From Ectocarpus siliculosus (taxonomy: Eukaryota; Sar; Phaeophyceae; Ectocarpales; Ectocarpaceae), in NCBI GenBank assembly GCA_000310025.1, contig FN649729.1, positions 1,088,457 through 1,139,692 on the forward strand: a stretch of DNA of 51,236 nt, in the 5' to 3' direction. Under the pieces are notes generated by a model. That model did not search any database. It was not told the origin of the DNA and saw only the letters and a program-made list of their open reading frames with translations. This document shows, one piece after another, positions 9,466 to 21,146 of the stretch. A program made the position numbers and the translations under genes. The stretch's first letter is position 1. Every line of letters starts with the position of its first letter.

Positions 9466-11998
9466 ACACTCGACTATAATACCATAAAACGAGGTAGATG
9501 TATGAGTCCCCACAAACGAAGTATGTCCGTAGCCGGGGCGAAATAGTTGGTTAGGGTGTGGGGTCGTCGTTTAAATTGCGTCTATGGTGAGCGAAGCGGG
9601 CTCGTTTCCCCGGGGCACGGGGCGCAAAGCCAACGCTTGGTAGTTCCCACCCGGAACTTTTTGCGTCCGGAAAAAGACCGGGTCGCGAAGCGACTGGAGC
9701 CCAGCGTGCTCGCTCACTTCTTTCAGCCTTGGACGTGTACCCCGATTTGTCCACGGGCATGGTGACCCCGCTGGTACCTTCGACTGCCGACGCGGCGGGC
9801 CAGATTCGCTTCGCGATCCAGGTAGTTTAATGGGTTTGTGCAGTATATTCGTTCTGGATGCATTCCGAGGAAGGGGACCTGGTGTTGAGCCTGCGCCTGC
9901 CCCGGACGTTCGACCAAGAAGATCGGAAGGTGTTTAGGGTTTTGGCCGAATGTAGTACTCAAGAGGCAGCCCCCAAATCACAATCAGGATCACGCAGACC
10001 CGTCGTTTCAGAATCTAGTGATCGACTTTGTGGGCGTCTATCGCCTTTGACGAGGAGAAATGTTGTTTGTCCCTTTCGATGGCAAGCAGATTGCTGTTGT
10101 TTTCTCAATGTTGTAGTGAAGGAATTGCCCTGTGCTGTGCTTTTGAAGACAAGCGTGGGGTTGTACCAGTCGACAAGTGCTTTTGAAGACAAGCGTGGGG
10201 TTGTACCAGTCGACAAGGGAAGTTGCCAGCCTTTGGCTTCTAACCAATGAATGCTTCACTTGCGAGGAAGGAACAAGAGGTGAAAGCTTTTTTTTTTGGT
10301 AAGTGGAGAGAGCTCCAGTCGTGCTGTCTTCGTGAGCAAACGGGTGGCACGAGGAAGGCGTTTCGGGTGTATGCCCCAACCAGCCCCATTGGAAGTCTGG
10401 CTTATTTGCCCAGGAAATATGACTGGCTTACTTGAAAGAAAGTCATCCGATGTCCAACACGACGTCTCGCTTGCCGGTGCCCTCAATAAAGTAGACACAG
10501 CTCAATTTTGGGCGATGGTCTCAAGTAGAAACCGCTCAAATTTGAGCTTTGGTGCTGGGGGTGACAGATGGGTTCTTCGTCATTTCTCTCAGGTGCTGGC
10601 CTTTCCTCGGATGTTGCCTTTGAAGTGAGGCTGCCTTGGTCCCTTCCGTTGAATACAAGGTTAATGGAGGTTTTCTGTTGGGCCGGGGGTCTTTTTTTTC
10701 CCGCGCGAACTGCAGCCGATCGGTTCGTAGATTCAGATCTACTACGATAGCCTTCTCACGTTGATTGCTACTGTTCTAATGTTACCTAGAGTCCTGTGCG
10801 TTCGGTTGTCCCGCGCCATCACGAGTGCGGGGCGTCACGCGGAAAGAGTCCGAAGAAAAGTGGAAGATAAAACGCTACTCTGTTCATACTGTCATTACTG
10901 GAGTAGCGAACCCATCGCTGTATTGCCTCCTTTGCGTCTCCGCGGATCAGAAACTCATTTTCTTGTTTTTGGCCATGGCACTCCAATAATTAGTGTGTTC
11001 TCTTTGCAGCCCACCACACGTGATTGGGATTTTCTTTCTTCATCCCATTCATTCAACACCGCTCGCAGTTTTACCTTCCCTACATTCACGGGCTCTCGTT
11101 TGGTTTCTTTTAGGGCGTTTCCTCGCCCTGCCCAGCCTTGTTCAATCATTGGTTTGTAAACGTCACCTCCGAATGTCTGGTAGATTGTGACGTCAGATGG
11201 CCTGTCGGAGACCTACCTTCGGGGCGTTGGCACAGATTAGGGCCAGTGGACATGCGAAAGTCCCTTGAACAGCGGGCTATCTGCCTCCCAATCTCGCTCC
11301 ACATCTCCACCTCTACCTCGAACTTAACTAGTAGCGTTCGTCTCGTGCCGTGACGTCACTCCCGCTCTCGTGAGAGGTTTAGCCTGGTGTGTGCTCCACA
11401 CCAGAAAGAACATGGTGAGCCAGTTGCGCAGAACCGGGAGACATATGTCTGTCTCGTAAATGAAATACTAGTATTGGTTTTTCCGTGCGTGTGGAGACTT
11501 ACCCCGTAACTAAATTGTTTCTTTTACTTGTAATACGCACCACATATTGAGTGCCTGTGCCGGCTTGTGGCAACGTTTTTTTTGTCGCAGAGCACGGAGG
11601 AGTACCACATCCGCATGGATGGATGGTCGGGAGGGGTTTTCATATTTCGATGAGATTTTAGCCTTACTGCACATGACCAAAATATGTGTTTCCCGTCTCT
11701 CTCGTTGTGTAGTGCCCGTTCTAATAGCTCGTTTGCCTCCGCGGCAATCCTGAATCCGCCGTCAAACGCGTCTACCTCAAAAGGCTATACCGGCAGTTGT
11801 GCGACAATATACATGATGCCTTTTGACGGCGGACCGGGACTTGACGCCACTATTCGCGCTTTCCGGAGAAGGCTTTCTTTACTTGGTCGGACGACTTTTC
11901 ACCTTTGAAGCCGTTGAATGGGACAGGTCATGATGATTCGGTGCGCGCCATCTACACAATACCTGTGCATTAGTACGGGATATTGTGCGCTTTTGATA
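9466..11998. other. No supported gene; possible isolated exon at 9727-9821
   Basis: Most of this 2.5-kb stretch shows nothing coding. One segment, 9727-9821, is flanked by TTTCAG and GGTAG. It reads on the plus strand as LDVYPDLSTGMVTPLVPS and then ends in GQIRFAIQ, which looks protein-like. A further open stretch at 9858-9965 contains DLVLSLRLPRTFDQEDRKVF. I recognise neither and cannot join them with a canonical acceptor. They could be remnants of a gene or a transposon. Confidence 0.35.
10138..10217. repeat. Perfect 40-bp tandem duplication
   Basis: The 40-bp unit starting TGCTTTTGAAGACAAGCG occurs twice without a mismatch (10138-10177 and 10178-10217), which suggests a recent event. Confidence 0.95.
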
Positions 11999-12624
11999 TG
12001 TTGTGGAGGGTGATAGTGGTGAGCCACGCAAGAATGTAGCAGGGGTTACGTGGAAGCGCCGCTTAAGTGGTACAGACAAAACCCTGTCTGCCGTATGCTA
12101 GACGGAAACATTTGTTGGGTTACCATCACCTTCAATGGGACGGCATCAATCGTGCGTGGATGGTGATTAGATAGAAAACTTCTGCGGGTAGGGGCCTCCG
12201 GGTAGGTTGCACACCCACACAACGTGCTTCGCTGCGTAGTGCAAGCGAACAACACATGTGCGTAGTGTTTGGGATGCTACATGTTGGTACCGACGTTCTG
12301 CATATACAACCGGTGTATCACATTGGGACGATAGAACAATACATCGTATGGTGTCAATCGTCCTATCTGTTTGGGAGTGCTTGAAGCAAAATACGTAGAT
12401 AGCATAGCCCGAACGTGACAAGGTGTCTCATCGATACCTCCCCATGTTATGGGATTTGAATGTAGCCAGTGCCAACGGTATTGCGGAGTAATTCCCAGAG
12501 GAAAGTGCGGGAGATGTAACTCCCGATGGAAGGATAAAACAGGGGACAGGACCTTTGTGACCCCTTTTAGAGGGAGCATGTCCTCCCCCTCTGTGCTCAG
12601 TCTACCTTTGAGAGCAAAGCAACA

Positions 12625-12971
12625 GCAAGCACTGCTGTTCCAAGAAATTAATAAACAAGTGAGTCTTCATCAGGGTCTTCAGGGATCGCTACGCGTGTAA
12701 TCCCACAACATTTGGCGTCGTCTGCAGTAAAGGATTTTAGCCTTCCCTCGGCTCTTTGGTTTCTCAGTTGCTAGCGTGAGAGCTCGTTTTTGCTCCACTG
12801 GCTACATCTCTACCGCGCGGTCTTGCTCCTGCTTTCCTTTCTTGGTATGTCTCATCGTAGGGACGGCAGCGAGGACTCAGAGTCCGCAAGCACTGCTGTT
12901 CCAAGAGATTAATAAACAAGTGAGTCTTCATCAGGGTCTTCAGGGATCGCTACGCGTGTAATCCCACAACA
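12625..12971 (+). mobile_element. Internally deleted LTR retrotransposon remnant
   Basis: An 86-bp sequence ending TAATCCCACAACA occurs twice, at 12625-12710 and 12886-12971, with one difference. It contains an AATAAA signal (ATTAATAAACAAG) and ends in CA, as expected for the 3' end of an LTR. The first copy is followed at once by TTTGGCGTCGTCTGCAG, which resembles a tRNA primer-binding site and leader. An ATG at 12847 opens MSHRRDGSEDSES before the second LTR end cuts in, so it may be a truncated gag start. The left LTR limit is unsure; TGTTGTGG at 11999 pairs with CCACAACA, but no target duplication is seen. Pol is absent. Confidence 0.65.
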
Positions 12972-14696
12972 CCCAGCAGGCTTACCAACGTCTCGCAGCA
13001 TCGTACTTTGGGGGAAGGTTCAGGGGTAAGTTCACAAGGTAAAACACAGCCATTCCCGTGTGGCGACACGTTTTGGGTATAGCTGGGGATGTGCTTCGTC
13101 AGAGAACAAAGCGGGGCGATCATATTTTACCCTCATTGCCTGTACAACTTGCGTCGTCTTGCACAACTACTTGACGATTAGACACGTCCTTCATGACGAC
13201 GTTCAGCCCTTTGGAAATGCTGCAACCAAACGACGATAGGCCCGACGCAAACAGCTTCGGGCTGGGTATTTGCTCTTTTCGCTGTGCGTTCTGCGCCCCC
13301 CCTGCGTGATTGACGTTGGTTGACTGAGACGGTCGTGCTATTGTATGGTGTGAGATGCATCCTGTGGTGGGGAGGCGACGGGTGAATTAGTGTGCTCTAC
13401 TGCGGCGGTCTTCGCAACGATCGAGTCCCAAGCTTCGGCATCACTGCGACCAGAGACCGTTATCTTCACCTGACCCGGTGGAAACTTCAGCACCCTCCCC
13501 CCCCACCGCCCTCCCCAAGAAAAAACCCGACGATCCCGAATGTTACATGTATCGCGCCAATACCACGCGACGTCGTGCCTTGCATCTGGCACCCTGTCGT
13601 CAGAGAGGCAACGCTACCCACGTGTCTCGCAACAGACCCAGCATCAGAAGCAACAGAGTAGGAGCTACATGTATGGACGACAAGAGGACACGAGACGCCC
13701 CTCTCGCAAAACACGCCATTGATACATGTATTATATGCCCATCTTTCGGTCGACGTACGCTCCAAGCCACCCAGAACAAACGGGAAACAATTTGCGGGGA
13801 AGCAGCCCGACAGAAACACGGCAATGGTCCGAGTCCAAGCAACAGGCGTGGTCTGTCCTTCAAAACATTCACATTGAGAAATTGCCATCGCCCGGCTCAC
13901 ATCCTGCCGGCGGCAGCAAGAACACCTCACTCAAGGGATCAAGTAGGGGGCTCGTCCCAGATTTTGCTTGTACACACGGACCTACAGAAATCAAGAGAAG
14001 AGAACGCCCTACCCACAGGCGAATCGCAAGCGAGAAGACAGGAAACAAAAAAGAAACACTGCATCGCAGACAAGGCGTACATGAAGCAAACCAACAACCA
14101 ACAGCGTGTTCGAGGGGGGCCGAACGCGTCATAAATATATCAGGGGCAAAATAGGGAGGAGGACCTCTCGCACATAACTCCACCCTCAAGCGACAACTAA
14201 GATTCAGCTCGCCCCGGGCTTCAGTCCTTTCACACCTGCTCTGTACCAACTCTGCAGCCCATATCTGCACCGTCCAAAAAGTGCGGTCGCCACCTGCTGC
14301 CGCAAAGAATGAGGCGGCGACGTTTGGCTTGAGAAGAGGACACCGCTCGGACCTCTTCCCTGTGCTTGAAACCAAACATGCGGAATAGTCACGAGGTAAA
14401 ACAGAAGCATGGTCAGAGGCATACCTATCGACAGCACTTTCCGTCTGCGCAATTATGCAAGAGAAACAGAGAGACTACATGCTCTTACAAGTCCACGCCG
14501 TCAACGTCATCAAAAGGTGAGAGCGCGAGAGTGTTGCAATCCGGAAATATCGCTACACATAAAAAAAAATGAATTGCACCGCCAGCGGTGCGCACAGGAC
14601 AACAGGTTTGTGCGACAAGTCGAATGGACGCATCCACTAAACGTCTGAGTGGCATGGCCAGCTACAGCACGACACCAATGGTTTCCCTACAGGCTG
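12972..14696. other. No supported gene
   Basis: Open frames on both strands at 13478-14134 and 13869-14375 overlap each other and show no motif I recognise. The stretch also holds a C-rich run near 13497. It lies downstream (3') of the broken minus-strand ankyrin gene. Confidence 0.45.
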
Positions 14697-15014
14697 AAGC
14701 ACAGCCTCCCACAGCACATCACAGCACACAACCCAAAGAGAAGGGAACTGCAGTAGTTAGCTCTCGCTCCCGACAGGTGAAAGAGGCAGCCGATCGGCCG
14801 CGACAGTACAGATATTACTTGTTCAGCCAACACCGCCCAAAACCCTCGTTCGTTTAAGCACAGCCTCCCACAGCACATCACAGCACACAACCCAAAGAGA
14901 AGGGAACTGCAGTAGTTAGCTCTCGCTCCCGACAGGTGAAAGAGGCAGCCGATCGGCCGCGACAGTACAGATATTACTTGTTCAGCCAACACCGCTCAAA
15001 ACCCTCGTTCGTTT
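14697..15014. repeat. 159-bp tandem duplication
   Basis: Two head-to-tail copies, 14697-14855 and 14856-15014, begin AAGCACAGCCTCCCACAGC and end CCCTCGTTCGTTT. I found only one difference (CCCAAAA against CTCAAAA), so the duplication is recent. Confidence 0.95.
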
Positions 15015-15323
15015 CGCACCCCGGTACGATTGTTTCAAACAAATGAAATTCGTTCAGATTTTATCCATACGCTGTGTGAAACGATGCACACGGTACGCAT
15101 CATCTCTGCAGCAAAACTTCATGGGGGCCAATCCGACCAACCTCCCTTGTATGTCAATACCAAGGAAGCAGTGATGCGAAGCATTCGAGATAAACATCTG
15201 CCGCAAGTCCCGCGCATATACACGGCAGTACTCACGAGAATACGTGGCCCATTTTCGCTCTGATGGCAACGAAATAAGAATCAACCCGCAGCATAATTCG
15301 TACCCTCCCTCGTACCTAGTACC

Positions 15324-16862
15324 TCACAGGAAGCCCACCACCAAGCGGAACAAGTCATCACCCTCCAGTCCGACCAGTCTGCCCACAAAATCCCTCAAGT
15401 CGACCATCATGTCGTCTTCCGTCTCCTCATCATCCCCACCCGAACCCTCGCCGCTGACCCGCACCACCTTGGCGGAGCAACCCTTGCTGCTGCCGGCGCA
15501 GCTACCGCTGCTACTGCAGTTTCCGATCTGCACCGTCGTCGGGCAGGAACGGCTCAGCACCAGCCAGCCGCGGCGACGCCATGACCTATCGGCTGGAGCG
15601 GATGCCAGCATTCGGCGAATGAGCTGGTTGTCGACCTCGAATCCTGCGTCGTTGTTGCCTTTATCTTCCCACACTCCGATCACATCTGCAGGGGTGTCTC
15701 CACGTTGTTCATGAGTTTCTCATCTGCCCCCCAACGCAGCATGAGCCTCACAGACGCCACACTTGACCACAAGCAAGCTTCGTGCAGCGGCGTCTGGCCA
15801 TAATTATCGCGCGAAATGAAATTGGCCCCTCCCTCCAACAAGGCACAGATGGTGCCTCTCGATGCTATCCGACGATCTACGGCAACACGCAGAGGCGTGG
15901 GGCAACTGTTGCTAGTGGTCTTCGCGTTGACATCAGGTCCGGCTTCCAACAGTACACACGGACAGCATCGCCGTTGTCAACGACGGGTTTCCCTTCTATT
16001 TCAGTAGCACGGCAGTGTAGGGCTGTGTATCCGCCATCATCGGTGGCGTCGACTTCACTGCTGTCTGCGTCAAGGAAGGCTTTCACGATGGTCGCGTGAC
16101 CGCTGGTTGCAGCAATCTCGAGTGGAGAATAGTCGTTGTTGGCACGAATGCCGGGGTTGGCACCGGCAGCTATAGCAGCTTTTCGACACCTCCGAGATGG
16201 TTGGTTTCTGCCGCCGTGAACAGTGGGGTTTCACCTTCATAATCATCCACGTCCTTCTCTGCGCCGCCCAGCAAAAGCTCAGAGATACACAGCGTATGGC
16301 CCTCGGAAGCCGCCAGGTGGAGAGGAGTGCGGCCGAAATGCGTCCTCGCATCTATCTATACTTGGGCCCGTTTCAGAAGAAGGATACCTGCAACTCCGTG
16401 GTGCCCTGCTTTGGCAGTGAGGTGGAGTGAACTTGCACCCTCCCAATCACGTAGATTCGGGTCTGCCCCAGCGATCATGAGCGCCGTGCATGAGGCTTCA
16501 GCACCCCGCGCTGCCGAAACGTGGAGGGTGGACTCGTTTGTATTCCCGAAGCGGACGTTTACATCCCTCCTCGCCCCAGCCTCGAGCAAAGCCCGCACCA
16601 TCTTGTCGCTATTGTTGCCGCATGCAGCCGCACCTAGCAGTGTTCGTCCATGACAACCCCGCCAGCCTGCTTCCCCGTCGGCACCAGCGTCCATTAACCG
16701 TGTGAAGAGATCCAGGTTTCCTCTGGCAGTAGCATGCTCCAGAGGTGCTCGAAACCACTGCTTCCACTGCTCCGGAGCCGCCTCCTCCTTGACGAGTTTG
16801 AAGATCTCGATCTCGAAGCCGTCAAGACGTGAGCGGTGTCCTTTCCGTTTCGGAGCGTACAT
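15324..16862 (-). pseudogene. Ankyrin-repeat protein gene, broken by a stop and frame changes
   Basis: From 16862 the minus strand encodes an N-terminal region and then ankyrin repeats such as PLEHATARGNLDLFTRLMDA, TLLGAAACGNN, STLHVSAARG and SSLHLTAKAGH. The frame then meets TAG near 16355 inside GTATAGATAGATG. Homology continues beyond it in the same frame with TPLHLAASEGHTLC and TPLFTAAE. A frame change near 16170 leads to SPLEIAATSGHATIVKAFL, another near 15955 to LLEAGPDVNAK and TPLHEACLW, and a third near 15690 to DVIGVWEDKG and RSWRRRGWLVLSRSC, a basic C-terminal segment. Four lesions in 1.5 kb argue for a decayed gene, although sequencing errors or unseen introns could explain some. 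Ankyrin repeats bind proteins; the specific role is unknown. The break positions are given to the nearest ten bases or so. Confidence 0.8.
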
Positions 16863-16899
16863 CGTCTTGGGTTGCTCTCAACTGGATCATTTTTGGTGC

Positions 16900-18457
16900 T
16901 AGTGTACGGAATTCACCCTCTCTCATGTGCTGCGATCTTCCGCGGGGGTGTTCGCTGCTGGTAGTGCGTGCTACGCTATGTTGTGGAGTGCATGCACCAA
17001 AACGATTGCCCGGAACCCCTGTTGTGTTCAAGTTGATTGCCAGGGGCTGCGCAATATGCGATGAATTGGTTGCCCATGTGGCCTGACTCGACATGCCATG
17101 TTTGCTGCACACCACCAGCCACTGCACTTCTCTGCCTCTACCTGTATGGCTCCCGTGCCTGTGCTTGGTTGGGCGTTGCCGTTCGCTCTGATAGGCCACG
17201 GGGTGTGTTTCCAGCTTGTCGCTTCGCCATTTGCCAGGATCGATCACAGAGGGAAAACAGCGGGAACGGCGGCAGGATTGCGATCGAAAACAAGTCGCTT
17301 GCGACACGTACGCGAGGCAGCCACAACGGTCAGGCCGGACAGTAGCGAGAGCAGCGGCTATGAGCAGGCGGGGGGAGACAAGCGTGGGGAGGCAGGGGAG
17401 GGTGGGATCGAGAAAGGAAAGAGCCCTGTGCTGATGGAATACTTCATCAGGTGGGAGAGCAAGCTTGCTGTGGTGCTTTCCATGGTGGACAGCAGTGTTT
17501 GCTTCGAGGCTGAGCTGTCACATGCAGGCTGCGTGTATATGGCGCCCGGCGGTAGCCACCTGTACCACCGGGGAACGTTCCAGCAACGATCGTATGGCAG
17601 AAGTTCTGCGATAGGGTAGGGCTGCGCTTGTTTTGGCATGCGCTTGTCGAAGGTCGATCAAGATGCTCTCCCCCCAGAAGGACCGACCGTTCATGTTCTT
17701 GCTCGGCGCGGCGATTTTCAAAATGATACAGCGGTGGTGGCCCGCACGAAAAATCACCTCCTCTTTCGTCTGCTGCTGAAACCCCCCGCCTTGTGCACCG
17801 GCGCGCTTGCGGTCGCTCCTCTGCCGGTTTACCTCCGCAGACATGGCGTTGAATCGGCGGAGATAGTTCCGGCGGTCGAGTCTGACTACTACACCAGTGG
17901 CATCGAGAGAGCAAACGGCCTCGTGTTCGTGAAAACGGTCATCTTTCAGGCAAGAGTTTTTTCTGGGATCCAGCAACACGGGTGCCAATCAACGTCAACC
18001 GATTGAGCCCTTGGAGAAGGAGAGGCTGGACCCTGTGGCGTTCGTTTCTGCAGGAAACCTGTAGGCAATGTCAATTCATGTGTATGGCCTACAGCAGTAG
18101 TGCATCCAAATCCATGCACTGCGTTGTTGTTTTACGCAATGGTTGTGGCTGCATTGCTCTTCAAGGCCATCAATTTGTAAATTTGTAAATTTGTTCCACA
18201 GACCTACCTGCAAGGACTAGTCTAGGTACCGTACGTAACACTTCGTGTTCTCCCGTGCACACAGCAACACACGGTGGCAGTACACCCGTACACACCAACT
18301 ACATCTGGTTCGGCGAGTTCAACGGAGCGTGGCAGTCGTATACAGCAGTACTTCTCCAACTTCCTGCACACGTATTGAAGACGAAACAAGCGTTGTTTTA
18401 GGATTGGTTTCAGCTATTTACGGGAAAAAAAAAACTACCAGGTATAGTCTAAGGCTG
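16900..18457. other. No recognised gene; open frame at 17518-17988 (minus)
   Basis: The longest frame that might be real is 156 codons on the minus strand, 17988-17518, opening MAPVLLDPRKNSCLKDD. It shows no signal peptide, membrane segment or motif that I recognise, and overlapping plus-strand frames are of similar length. I make no functional call. Confidence 0.3.
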
Positions 18458-19577
18458 AGTCTTACGGCGTGATTATTTCCGGATTGGATTTGGGGGGGGG
18501 GTCCTTTTCTGCGTCAAAAAATAATTTAGACGTCTTACGGGTACGAAGATGGCAATTTCCAACAGCCCAAAATCCAACAGCGCAGTTTCCAACAGCGATT
18601 CCGGCCGGCCTGTTAGAAAATTGGCCCATTTTCCAACAGCGATCCTGTTGGAATATCGCTGTTAGAAATGGGCGATCGTGCCAGAACGAGGAACTACACC
18701 GTCTGCTGGCCAAACAGAGGCCAGTATCACGAGGTCATGCACAAACCTTCTGCAGGTATCTAAAATTCAGGGCGTTCTGCGTCGTGTTGGCCGCACACGA
18801 GCCGAAAACGTCAACCCTGCCACCTCTGCTGACGTTCTTGCCTTTGGGCCGAAAAGAGCCGTTTTTGCGCCTGCTGCATGTGTGACCTGTTCAAAACGCA
18901 TGCCAGAGAGAGGCCTTAAGCCGTCGACATCCACAAACTGCAGCCAGTGGCGTGTGATCATATACACACCCTCTGCTCGCGTACCAGAAACAGAGCGTGT
19001 TGTCCAGTTTTGATTGCACACGGCCTGCAAACGTGAACCAAAATGTGTTGCGGTTTTGACTTTTTGGTCTTTTTTCTTGTTCCGCCGCGTGTTTGCTCCG
19101 TGTGTCACCCGCAACCAGTCAAAAACGTATGCCAGAGAGAGGCCTTTGGCCGACGACATCCACAAACAGCATCCAGTGGCGTGTGGTTGTACACAATCGC
19201 TCTGCTCGCGTCCTAGAAACAGAGCGTATTGTCCAGTTTTGATTGCACACGACCTGCAAACGTGAATCGAGGTGTGGTTCGGTGTTGCCTTTTTTGGACG
19301 TTGCTTTTTTTTTCTGCCGCTTGCTCCGAGTCGAGTGTGATCAGTGTACAACGCATGCCATCAGAGAGAGGCCTTTGGCCGACGATATCCACAAACTGCA
19401 GCCACTGGCGTGCGATGATACACATGCCCTCTGCGGGCGACCCATAAACAGGGCGCTCGGTGCTTGTTGGTCGCACACGAGCCAAAACCGTGTTCTGAAG
19501 CATGTTGTGACTCACAAGATCATGAATCGGCCTCTTTTTTCCCTTCAGAAAAAACTATACCTCGAGGAACCGTAAGA
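18458..19577. mobile_element. Possible non-autonomous element with short inverted ends
   Basis: GTCTTACGG near 18457 pairs with CCGTAAGAC near 19570-19578. Between them lie a hairpin (18571-18670, arms built from CCAACAGCGAT and ATCGCTGTTAGA) and a tandem array (18770-19505). The inverted ends are only nine bases and another GTCTTACGG sits at 18533, so the boundaries are tentative. Confidence 0.35.
18770..19505. repeat. Degenerate tandem array, unit about 228 bp, about 3 copies
   Basis: Units begin with AACG(C/T)ATGCCA near 18896, 19124 and 19350, and each contains GAGAGAGGCCTT, ATCCACAAAC and GGCGTG. A partial unit precedes the first. Both strands show open frames only because the unit is repeated. 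Confidence 0.85.
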
Positions 19578-19654
19578 CGGTCGTTTGGATCTTGATAATT
19601 GTTTCCGTCCAGGCCACCCCCCCCCGACCGAGAGAAAAAAAAAAGGGAAAACGA

Positions 19655-21146
19655 CACAACAGGGTATACCCTGGTCGAAAAGCGACACACCTGGGTACAC
19701 AGTCATTAACAGCAGTACATTCACTCATATCATTGGTCAGCGCCCAATTTCACCCCGGTGCGTCCGAAAAGGCGCAGGGTATACCCTGCCGTGACTACTT
19801 TTCGCAGCAACTGTACCCTGTTTTCGGACATGTACCCTGACGTGACGGGAAAAAAGACCCTTTCATCAAGCATTTCCCCCTCAGGAATCTTCCCAACTCC
19901 TTTTCCCCTCCACCCATGGGATACCAAACGGCGAATCTTCCCGCCAGTAACAACCATGGCAACGGGGCAGGAATCAGTTTCGGCCCTGCGAAACAACACC
20001 AACCATCACCTCTTCCGCTCTAAATCAACAATGGCCGGGCAACACCCCAGCACAGTTGTTCCGTTTGGAAACATGCACACATGCGTACAATACCCCGTGG
20101 ACTGCTGCTTGCTGCAGTCTATGTGCGAGATGCACGGGTCACGCTATGAAAGCAAGACCGATCCAGCATGGTTGACATGCATATGCATGTGTGCGGGCGT
20201 GTGTCGTCGGTTGTGTCTCAATTGCGATGTGCCGTGTGTGCGTGCGTGTGTTGTCTGTTGTGTCTCAATTGCGGTGTGTTTCTTGCTTGAACTACTGCTG
20301 CTGTAGCAGCAGCGGTCACGCTTACCAGCCAACCAAGCCGACCAATCAATCAATCAATGAGTAAGAAGACGTCAGGCAAAAAGCGGGATGAGACGATGAA
20401 ATACAACGCGAGCACTCTTTCTTCTTTCTACCGACAGGGAGGGTGATTGAGTTGGACGACACAGCAGTGTCCTGCTGCTAGAGTAAGGATAAGACTCGTG
20501 TGTGCGTGATTGATATGTCAAGGACATGTCTGTGTGTGCTGGTCCTGCCTCTCCCCTCCACCCTCTCTGCGGGCGCGAGCTCGCCGCCAGCACAGCGCCA
20601 CACATTGGCACATGCATATGCATGTCAACCATGCTGGATCGGTCTTGCTTTCATAGCGTGACCCGTGCATCTCGCACATAGACTGCAGCAAGCAGTAGTC
20701 CACGGGGTATTGTACGCATGTGTGCATGTTTCCAAACGGAACAATGGGGTGTTGCCCGGCCATTGTTGATTTAGAGCGGAAGAGGTGATGGTTGGTGTTG
20801 TTTCGCAGGGCCGAAACTGATTCCTGCCCCGTTGCCATGGTTGTTATTCGGCGGGAAGATTCGCCGTTTGGTATCCCGTGGGTGGAGGGGAACAGGAGTT
20901 GGGGTGGGAAGATTCCTGCGGGGGAAATGATTGATGAAAGGGTCTTTTTTCCCGTCAGGTCAGGGTACATCTCCGAAAACAGGGTACAGTTGCTGAGAAA
21001 AGTAGTCACGGCAGGGTATACCCTGCGCCTTTTCGGACGCACCGGGGTGAAATTGGGCGCTGACCGATGATATGAGTGCATTTACTGCTGTTAATGACTG
21101 TGTACCCAGGTGTGTCGCTTTATCGACCAGGGTATACCCTGTTGTG
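19655..21146. mobile_element. 1.49-kb fold-back element with 538-bp inverted arms
   Basis: The left arm (19655-20192) and right arm (20609-21146) are reverse complements of about 95% identity, with small indels, around a loop of about 416 bp. The ends read CACAACAGGGTATACCC and its complement. GGGTATACCC also recurs inside each arm. No transposase is encoded; the matching open frames at 19758-20306 (plus) and 20518-21081 (minus) are the same arm read from each side. No clear target duplication is visible. It is probably a non-autonomous DNA transposon lying upstream of the YbaK-exonuclease gene, perhaps within its first intron. Confidence 0.9.

Noticed and set aside
11999-12710. Firm full-length 5' LTR from 11999
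   Set aside because: The TGTTGTGG/CCACAACA ends pair, but the flanks TGATA and CCCAG do not form a target duplication, so the left border is left open.
12449-12961. Two frames ending in the same QEINKQVSLHQGLQGS peptide as a repeat protein
   Set aside because: The shared end is the duplicated LTR terminus, including its polyadenylation signal, and is not coding.
15324-15683. 119-codon minus-strand frame as an independent small gene
   Set aside because: It continues the ankyrin protein after a one-base shift and carries its basic C-terminal tail.
19758-21081. Two matching 180-codon proteins facing each other
   Set aside because: They are the same inverted arm read from each side of the fold-back element; no known protein motif is present.
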